From: Ceratopteris richardii | Taxonomy: Eukaryota > Streptophyta > Polypodiopsida > Polypodiales > Pteridaceae | Assembly: GCA_020310875.1 (NCBI GenBank) | Contig: CM035423.1 | Location: 119,134,345 to 119,198,344 of the forward strand | Direction: 5' to 3' | DNA: 64,000 bases | Shown here: piece after piece, positions 57,113 to 64,000 of the stretch | Position numbering within the stretch: the first letter of the stretch is position 1 | Layout of the letters: each line of letters starts with the position of its first letter | The notes under the pieces: generated by a model | Told to the model about the DNA's origin: nothing | Seen by the model: the letters and a program-made list of their open reading frames with translations, nothing else | Database searches by the model: none | Made by a program: the position numbers and the translations under genes

Positions 57113-58494
57113 ATGTTATTATCTGCAAAGTTTCTACCAAGTCAGAATATTCTTGCTACCTCACATGATGAAATGAAGAAGATAATCAACAATCTTGGTA
57201 TAGATTATCAATGTATACATGCATGTCCTAACGATTGTATTTTATATAGAGGTGAATATGCAGACTCTTTGACATGTCCAAAATGTCAATCTCCTTGATA
57301 TTAGGATGAAAAAGGTAAAATCCCAAAAAAGGTATTGAGACATTTTCCATTGGCTCCACGGATTAGACATATGTTTCCCTGAATTATCAAAGATTTTGAC
57401 ATGGGACATGACCATAAAAGTACTGATGGAAAAATTAGAATTCCTCATGATAGTGTTGCTTTTCAACATTAGATGGGGTTAATCCATTCTCCATGAAATC
57501 GAATAAATGGTCAACATGGCCAATGGTAGTCATAAACTACAATCTTCCACCATATCTTAGCATTAAAAAGGAACATTTAATGCTTTCACTTCTAATTCGA
57601 GGAAAATAACAAGTTAAATATATGAATATATATCTTGCTCATCTCATTGACGATCTCCAAGAGTTATGGAGAGGTATTAATGTCATTGATGTATCAAAAA
57701 GCATCAATGAAAGATATATTACGATTCACGGTATTGTGGCTTGGACTATTCACAATTTTCTAGGATATGGTGTTTGTTCATGTATTGATGTAATTTTTTT
57801 ATTCAATATGCATACAAGTAAATGTGAGTTAATCTAATTATATTTTTTTCGTTTTCATGATGCAGCAATATCTACTAAGGGTTATAAAGATTGTCCATAT
57901 TGTGGTGATTGGTTGAGATCGATCTATAGTACGAATCTCAACAAAAATATTTATCTTTGATATCGATGCTTCTTACCTGATGATCATCCATTAAGATCTA
58001 AAAGAGAAGCGACACATTTTAATGGAAAGCTTGAAACAAGTCAGTGTCCAAAACCTATGATGCCTATGGATTGATATAAAAAATGGATAGATGGATCTCT
58101 GATAGATCTAGAATTAGAAATCTTCTGTGATGATGAAGATAATGAGAATGTGAAGAGAGGTAAAGGGAAATTGGCACTCGCGGAGAATATATCAATATGG
58201 TATTCTTTGGAGTATTGGAAAGAGTTAAAATTATGTCATCTTCTTGATCCTATGCATATATTCAAGAATATTTGTTATTCATTATGGTGGCATCTTCTTG
58301 CACTAAAAGACACCATAACATCAAGGAATGATTTGAAGGATCAAAAATCAAAACCAAAGTTATGGCCAATTTTTGATAGACATCGATTGGAAACGACTTA
58401 TGCACCTGCTCCTTGGGTACTTACGAAAAAAGAGGTACAAACTATCAACAATAGGATTCAATTGATTCGGACTCCTATAGGATATGGATCATCT
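57113..58494 (+). pseudogene. CACTA (En/Spm) TNP2-type transposase fragment
   Basis: Plus-strand frames with several stops give the TNP2 signature in order. First GIDYQCIHACPNDCILYRGE and TCPKCQS (57180-57298), then RHFPLAPRIRHMF (about 57340). Next MNIYLAHLIDDLQELWRGIN and IHGIVAWTIHNFLGYGVCS (57622-57780), KGYKDCPYCGDW (about 57880) and YWKELKLCHLLDPMHIFKNI (about 58215-58280). Finally APAPWVLTKKEVQTINNRIQ and [12 protein letters not shown] (to about 58494). TNP2 cuts and pastes CACTA elements. The C-terminal part is cut off exactly where a TG-rich microsatellite begins. No terminal inverted repeats could be assigned. Non-functional. Confidence 0.9.
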
Positions 58495-59170
<676 letters not shown>

Positions 59171-59209
59171 ATATAAATATAACAAATAAAAACAATGCAT
59201 ACCGTGCAT

Positions 59210-59880
59210 TATCATGACGATGATCCATAAGTGTTCACATCTCTTTTAGACACCACTTATACGACCATCCAGTGCCAAAATCTGTCTCAAGTCAACTAAG
59301 TACGTGTTTTTTATCCATCTCATCATGCTCACTACAAAAATAAAAAAATCATGTAAATAAAACATAAGATATTTATTTCAATTTATATGTAAAACTTATA
59401 ATTACTTCCATTGCAAGTGGACAAGGCACAGGTAAGAGTCGCATAATGCTCACATTCTTCTCTTGAACTCCAATCCATTCCCTATATACACTATATTCCC
59501 CTCTGGTTCTATATCGCACTCAAGCCCTAAGGTGCCTAGGCATGTCCTCATAGGCACTTGTGCTCTGCTCTCATGATTTGGAGGTGCTATAGGTGTCTTG
59601 AAAATAGATAGATAAAAATAAATAAAAATGTGTGTTATAATATCATTAAAAAAATTATGAAAAAAAAACATACATATGAGCAGATAGTTCTCTTCCTACA
59701 TGTGGAGCCGTAGAAGAGCCCTCCTCTGATCATTGGGTAAGCATCTAGATCGTAAAATCCAGCTCATCATCATGCATCTCTGAGTACTCATGAATGATGA
59801 TCCCTAAGGTATTAGGCGCAACTTTTGCTCTCATAAAACTTTTTATGAGTGAGTTTTGCCTTTATCTCTCTACTAGGATC
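59210..59880 (-). pseudogene. Exon-like remnant of an unrecognised multi-exon gene
   Basis: Minus strand, from high to low coordinate. A segment starting MDPSREIKAKLTHKKFYESK (about 59879) leads into HEYSEMHDDELDF and SEEGSSTAPHVGRELS. A good acceptor (CTATTTTCAAG) precedes PNHESRAQVPMRTCLGTLGL (59598-59414). A second acceptor (TTTTTTTATTTTTGTAG, ending at 59332) precedes EHDEMDKKHVLS, a stop, then LETDFGTGWSYKWCLKEM. Protein-like blocks separated by plausible introns suggest a decayed spliced gene, possibly part of the neighbouring CACTA element or a captured host gene. I do not recognise the family. In-frame stops show it is not intact. Confidence 0.4.
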
Positions 59881-59944
59881 CATAATACATGTACATATAA
59901 AACAAAATGGGTTAGAAATCAATATATGTACGTGTACATATGTA

Positions 59945-60580
59945 TGTTTTGGTAGCAGTCAAGGCTCTTAGAGACCTACACGTCAAGGAAGTCAACGGAG
60001 GGAGTTCGAGCAGAGAGAAGGCACAAGCAGACAAAGTAGTCAACGAAGATCAGGCAAATAGGCCATCCAATTTTTCCAACTAAACCTCTTTTTAACAATG
60101 ATTTTCATCACTACATGAACCTTGTAAATACCATTTTTGGTAGATTCGACTCTATTTTGTACAAGTCGAGGAGTCCTTGAGCTTGAGGAGTATCATTAGT
60201 ATTTATGTATCTATTTTCATAAGTTTCTGAGCTCGTTTGAGCCTTCAAAATAGCTTAGGGACCTAATTTTTAGCTAGGCCGGACACTAGGTCTGGACAAA
60301 ACCAAAGCTAGTCAAAAACTATAAATAGAGCTAGAGAGCTCATTTTTGGGGTTAGCTTGTTGTAGATTTGAACTGGTATGAGACTTTTTGAGTAATCTAA
60401 AGAACTCCATTGCTTCTCTCTCTGTCTTACCTTGTGTGCGTGTGTCTGTGTATGTGTGTGCTTGTTGGTGTGCTTCTCACTCACACACTTGTGCCATCAC
60501 TTGTTTGAGGTGTTCAAACCATCCTCACGTCTTCCCGGATTGACATTAAAAGAGGTGCTACTCATCACTTAGCTACACCA
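59945..60580 (+). repeat. 5' LTR of the second gypsy element (left end tentative)
   Basis: A TGTTTTGGTAGCAG start at 59945 is a candidate; the end ...CTACACCA at 60580 is 5 nt before the primer site. TATAAATA lies at 60320. The left boundary cannot be checked without the 3' LTR. Confidence 0.5.
60320..60327 (+). promoter_or_regulatory. LTR TATA box of the second gypsy element
   Basis: TATAAATA in ACTATAAATAGAGC is a consensus plant TATA box inside the presumed U3 region. Confidence 0.5.
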
Positions 60581-60585
60581 AATTT

Positions 60586-60603
60586 TGGTGCCATTGTCAG
60601 GGA
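60586..60603 (+). other. Primer-binding site of the second gypsy element, tRNA-Asp type
   Basis: TGGTGCCATTGTCAGGGA differs from the first element's site only by one C-to-T and two G-to-A changes, the pattern of deaminated methylcytosine. Confidence 0.75.
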
Positions 60604-60969
60604 TCGAGCTTTGAGGACGAGCGTGTGATGGTAAGACATAGAGTTCAGACGTTGGAGTTATAGGTATTTTCTTCACTTTTATCTATTTCCTCTTGTTTTT
60701 TCTTCACCGTCTTCATCATCATCATCACGATCTCTTACCTCCATCTCCATCATCGCGACATTTTCAGTTTTTTGGTCATATCCCCACTCCCATACCATTT
60801 CCCTCATTTCACTTGTGAGAGAGAGTGAGAGAGCATTTGTGTGCTTGTGTTTTTGTGTGCTTGTGTTTTTGTGTGTTTCTTGAGATTTTTTGCAGGAATC
60901 GGCATCCCCTATAGCTGTACCAGCCCCAGCAGGTAAAATTTTTGACTGTGCTATCTCAAGGCATTGACC

Positions 60970-61600
60970 TCTATCAATCACGATCGATAAAAAAATCAAC
61001 CAAATTGCTAAACTAAGTGCATAAACAGGATGTGTAGGCCTAGAGCATTCCATAAGTGTGTTTAAAATTTTAAAATTCCTCAGTTTTCTGTGAATCGCAA
61101 TCGACACGTCAATCATGATCAACAAATGATGACGGACACTTGCTGACGGACCTGTCAATCGCGACCGACATGTCGATCACGACCAACAGAGTCAACGACC
61201 AACTGACCACGATCGACAAAGCCTACACGTGCCATGTGTCAATCGCGATCGACCCATGAATCGCGATTGACCCATCAATCGTGACTGACAACCACGAGGG
61301 ACCTGTCAATCGCGACCGATAGAGTCAACGATCCTTTGACCACGATTGACTGAATTCTCGACGGACCCATCAATCGTGACTCATAGCCACGATGGACCTG
61401 TCAATCGCGACTTACCCAGTCAACGATTGTCTGACCACGACAGACTAAAATTTCGGGCCACGTGTCAATCGCGATTGACCCAGCAATCGGGACTGACAGC
61501 CACGATGGACCTGTCAATCGCGATCGACATGTTGATCATGACTAACATATCAATCGTGATTGACAGACCACTCGATCACGATTACAGGCAATTTCGGCAT
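60970..61600 (+). repeat. Palindromic tandem array in the gag leader (GTCAATCGCGATTGAC family)
   Basis: Many copies of GTCAATCGCGAYYGAC-like words occur, interspersed with GTCAACGA, GACCACGAT and GACGGACCTGTCAATCG segments. A perfect 16-bp palindrome GTCAATCGCGATTGAC lies at 61464-61479. Spacing is irregular (roughly 15-40 bp) and larger blocks recur (GCCACGATGGACCTGTCAAT at about 61385 and 61498). It lies between the primer site and gag, as in the first element. Confidence 0.88.
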
Positions 61601-62625
61601 TTTTTAGGGCAAGAGATATTTGGTCTATTTTTTGGCTAATGTTTGGGAAACATTATGGGTTATTAGAGCATTGCGAGGCCGCTACACAAGTAATTCAAGA
61701 AATCATGTCTGGATGTTAGCCTGTTTTAACCCTGTTTTAGCCCCAGAACCCTAAACTGGCATAACTTTCTCATACAAAATCCGTTTGCTATGATTTTGGG
61801 TTTATTGGAAATCTCGTGGGGAGTACTACCAAAATTTCCATTGGTTACGATAAAATTAATATGGGGATTATTAGATATAGTATTTTGAAGTTGACCATAC
61901 CCCAAGGGAGGAAAACTGAGGGTCTTTAGGATTGTTTTCAATAAAGACCGAAGGACAATTTGATCTCTGAATTGCATGAAGGAGCATGGTCTATTGTGTT
62001 AATTGAATTTAAAACTTGAGCTAACTTTGGGACTGTTGCAGGTCCATTGAGAGCATCGAAGGGCATTCTAAGCAAGAGTAAGTGCAAGCTTGGGAACACA
62101 CTTCCTGGACACACAAGGGCAACCAAGGAGAGAAACTAAAGGTTGGAAATTCTCAATTGCCTCTGTTAATTCCTAGCTTAGGCTAAGTACGGATAGAGAT
62201 TTTTGATCAATTAGGGTTACGCTAAGCACGGCCAAGTCAAAGAACTCTAATCACTCAAGTGCAAGTACAAAGAAATCACATTCGCGAAACAACCTAAGGG
62301 AAAAGAATTTAAATGAAGCGACTAAACTCAAGTACGATAAAACCTAGGTGTTCCTTGTGACGAAGATTGATTGGACAAGAAGTGACATCCTAAGAAAATT
62401 AAAAAGAACAAGTGATTAATACAAATTGATATGCAATGAGGTTGTACTTGGGAAAATTGGGGCTATTCAATTAGGCATATGAACCTTCGATCAGGACAAC
62501 ACCTAGGGAGAGATAGACAGAGTCTTAGGTCTTCAAAGGCTAGTGTTAATCATAATGCTAAGTCTTGGGCCCAGTAGTTCAGTCATTATTCGCACTACCC
62601 TAGCTCTGAAACTAGCGAGTCCAAG

Positions 62626-64000
62626 ATGTCTCATGGTATGGAGAGACCCATAGGAAGTTCAGGCGTGCCATACTTACAAAGGGTCGAAGGCCCTTACAAG
62701 AAGAAACTAGAATACCTTAGGACCAACTGATTAGGTGCTTGCATCTATGAGGACGGCCTAAGAAGAGCCGTGGTCCAAATTAAAAACCCTGACCAACCCA
62801 TTGGACTCGAACATCCAGGAGTCAAGTTTGAAAATGGTGCATACCTAAATAAGGAAGGAACGATGTACGTAGTCACCAACCACCCAGATAGAACAGATGA
62901 GTTTGGTAATGTGATTCCAGAGACAAACATAGGTGACATAGAGCAAGGGAACATAGAAAGAGAGCCAAGAACCCCTCGAGGTAAATCAGTTCTAATGAGA
63001 ATCCTCAATCCCGAGTGGGTTCCCTAGGACAATAAGAGCATAGATCTGCTTTTAAACCGAGAGACCGATGAAGCCTTTTGGAGGTATAAGCCTGATCAAC
63101 CGAATGAGGTAGGAATGATCACGATCTATGAATTCAAAGATCCTGATAGCCCATGAAAAGTGACCTATTTAGACAATACTTCAGAGAGGATCTTTGTGGT
63201 CACAAAGCATGGTAGGCATGCCTACACTTGGAAGGGTGAATTTATTTTCCCCCAGCCAAAATCTCATGTCTCTTATGGCCATCCATGAGCTAGAACATCC
63301 CAAGTTCATTGAGCTCAAAGATACTAGAATAGAGATAGACCTGAGGTAAGTTTTGCTAACCCATTGGGAAGAGAAAGAACAATAACAGAGACAGATAGAA
63401 TGGAAAATGAGAGACCTAGGGACCAAAGGAACCACAAAAATGCTGATGATTTCCCTCTACCAAGGCCTAGAGAACACACTAGGACCTTGAGGCAAACCCA
63501 GCTTGTTACGTCCATGAAAAATTACTTCAATTGCACGGGAGACCCATACGATCATGTGGCCGAGTTTAGGCAAGTCTTGAGAGCTGAACAAGTTGAGGAA
63601 CTATTCACGCAGTATAATGCTTTTGGTCTAACCCTTAGGAACACAGCCCTTACATGGTTTCAACCACTACATGAGAGACAGTTCAGGAACATAGACCAAC
63701 TTCTAGAGGCATTCATTATCGAATTCTCTAAGAGTGGCATAAGGCATAATACCTCCTCACTGATTCATAGCTTCAAGCAGACACCTCAAGAGACCATTAG
63801 ACTTGCAGGAAGAAGGTTTAGGCAATACTTAGAGAGATGTCTGGTTCCAGAGCTACCCACTCCAACCAAACAAGTGGCCTTATTCTTGGACGGATTGCTA
63901 AGTACCAAGTTGAGATCATATGTGTACTTGAAGAATCCGAGAACCATAGAAGAATGTGTACGCATGTGCATCGACATAGAAGATAATCTAGGAGATGAGT
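62626..64000 (+). pseudogene. gag: gag of the second gypsy element (broken, partial)
   Basis: The ATG at 62626 opens MSHGMERPIGSSGVPYL; TGA at 62728 and TAG at 63025 interrupt the frame, and a frame disturbance lies near 63150-63340. Conserved blocks follow: KFENGAYLNKEGTMYVVTNH, TPRGKSVLMRILNPEWVP, then the capsid domain from about 63510 (NCTGDPYDHVAEFRQVLRAE, FGLTLRNTALTWFQPL, LIHSFKQTPQETIRLAGRRF) to the window end. The same blocks in the same order occur in the first element, with clear divergence. The zinc knuckles and pol would lie beyond 64000. Confidence 0.88.

Larger units (their letters stand above)
59945..64000 (+). mobile_element. Second Ty3/gypsy element, 5' part (continues beyond window)
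   Basis: The layout parallels the 17.9-kb element: LTR, tRNA-Asp-type primer site, palindromic tandem array, then gag with the same capsid motifs (NAFGLTLRNTALTWFQPL versus ESFGLTLTDTALAWFQPL). The primer site carries extra C-to-T/G-to-A changes and gag has several stops, so this copy is older. The 3' half lies outside the window. Confidence 0.85.

Noticed and set aside
59329-59347. CACTACAAAAATAAAA as a CACTA terminal inverted repeat
   Set aside because: It fits better as the reverse of an intron 3' end (TTTTTGTAG) before an exon-like block, and no matching opposite end was found.

Overview
The window looks like nuclear DNA of a plant with a large, transposon-rich genome. It holds plant-type Ty3/gypsy and Ty1/copia retroelements, a CACTA (En/Spm TNP2-type) transposase remnant, long AT/CA microsatellites, candidate introns with plant-like signals, and almost no host genes. 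Species or clade cannot be fixed from the sequence; a gymnosperm or fern-like genome would fit, but this is inference. No bacterial-style operons, rRNA genes, CRISPR arrays or intact tRNA genes were seen.

Layout. 1-8500: decayed repeats, with a minus-strand Ty3/gypsy gag remnant (731-1290), a 24-bp palindromic tandem array (1404-1590), a copia scrap (2279-2560) and a gypsy-like LTR (from 8139). 9600-10150: a small GC-richer island on the minus strand with TATA-like box, a signal-peptide ORF, a splice-donor-like site, a second short ORF and a poly(A) signal. It is the only candidate host gene. 11709-29650: a fully bounded 17.9-kb Ty3/gypsy element with 890/892-bp LTRs, a GCCAT target duplication, a tRNA-Asp-type primer site and a polypurine tract. 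29656-35200: a decayed plus-strand copia element. 36600-52000: a mosaic of at least five copia remnants in both orientations, including one LTR shared head-to-tail by two elements. 52000-56760: nothing recognised. 56768-59170: a CACTA transposase fragment bracketed by complementary simple repeats. 59210-59880: a minus-strand exon-like remnant. 59945-64000: the 5' part of a second gypsy element related to the first, running off the window.

The most interesting object is the 17.9-kb gypsy element. Its pol frame runs PR1 - RT - RNase H - two tandem HHCC zinc modules - integrase core - a second, complete aspartic protease (PR2). A roughly 1,200-aa coiled-coil/NLS ORF follows, preceded by a good intron 3' end. 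Its gag leader carries a ~40-bp tandem array built on a palindromic TATCG core. The second gypsy element has an array in the same position built on a different palindrome with the same ATCGCGAT core, and the gag remnant at the left edge also has a palindromic array upstream of it. Pol is broken only by nonsense codons of the C-to-T/G-to-A type and by an in-frame 555-bp triplication, so its frame can still be read nearly end to end.
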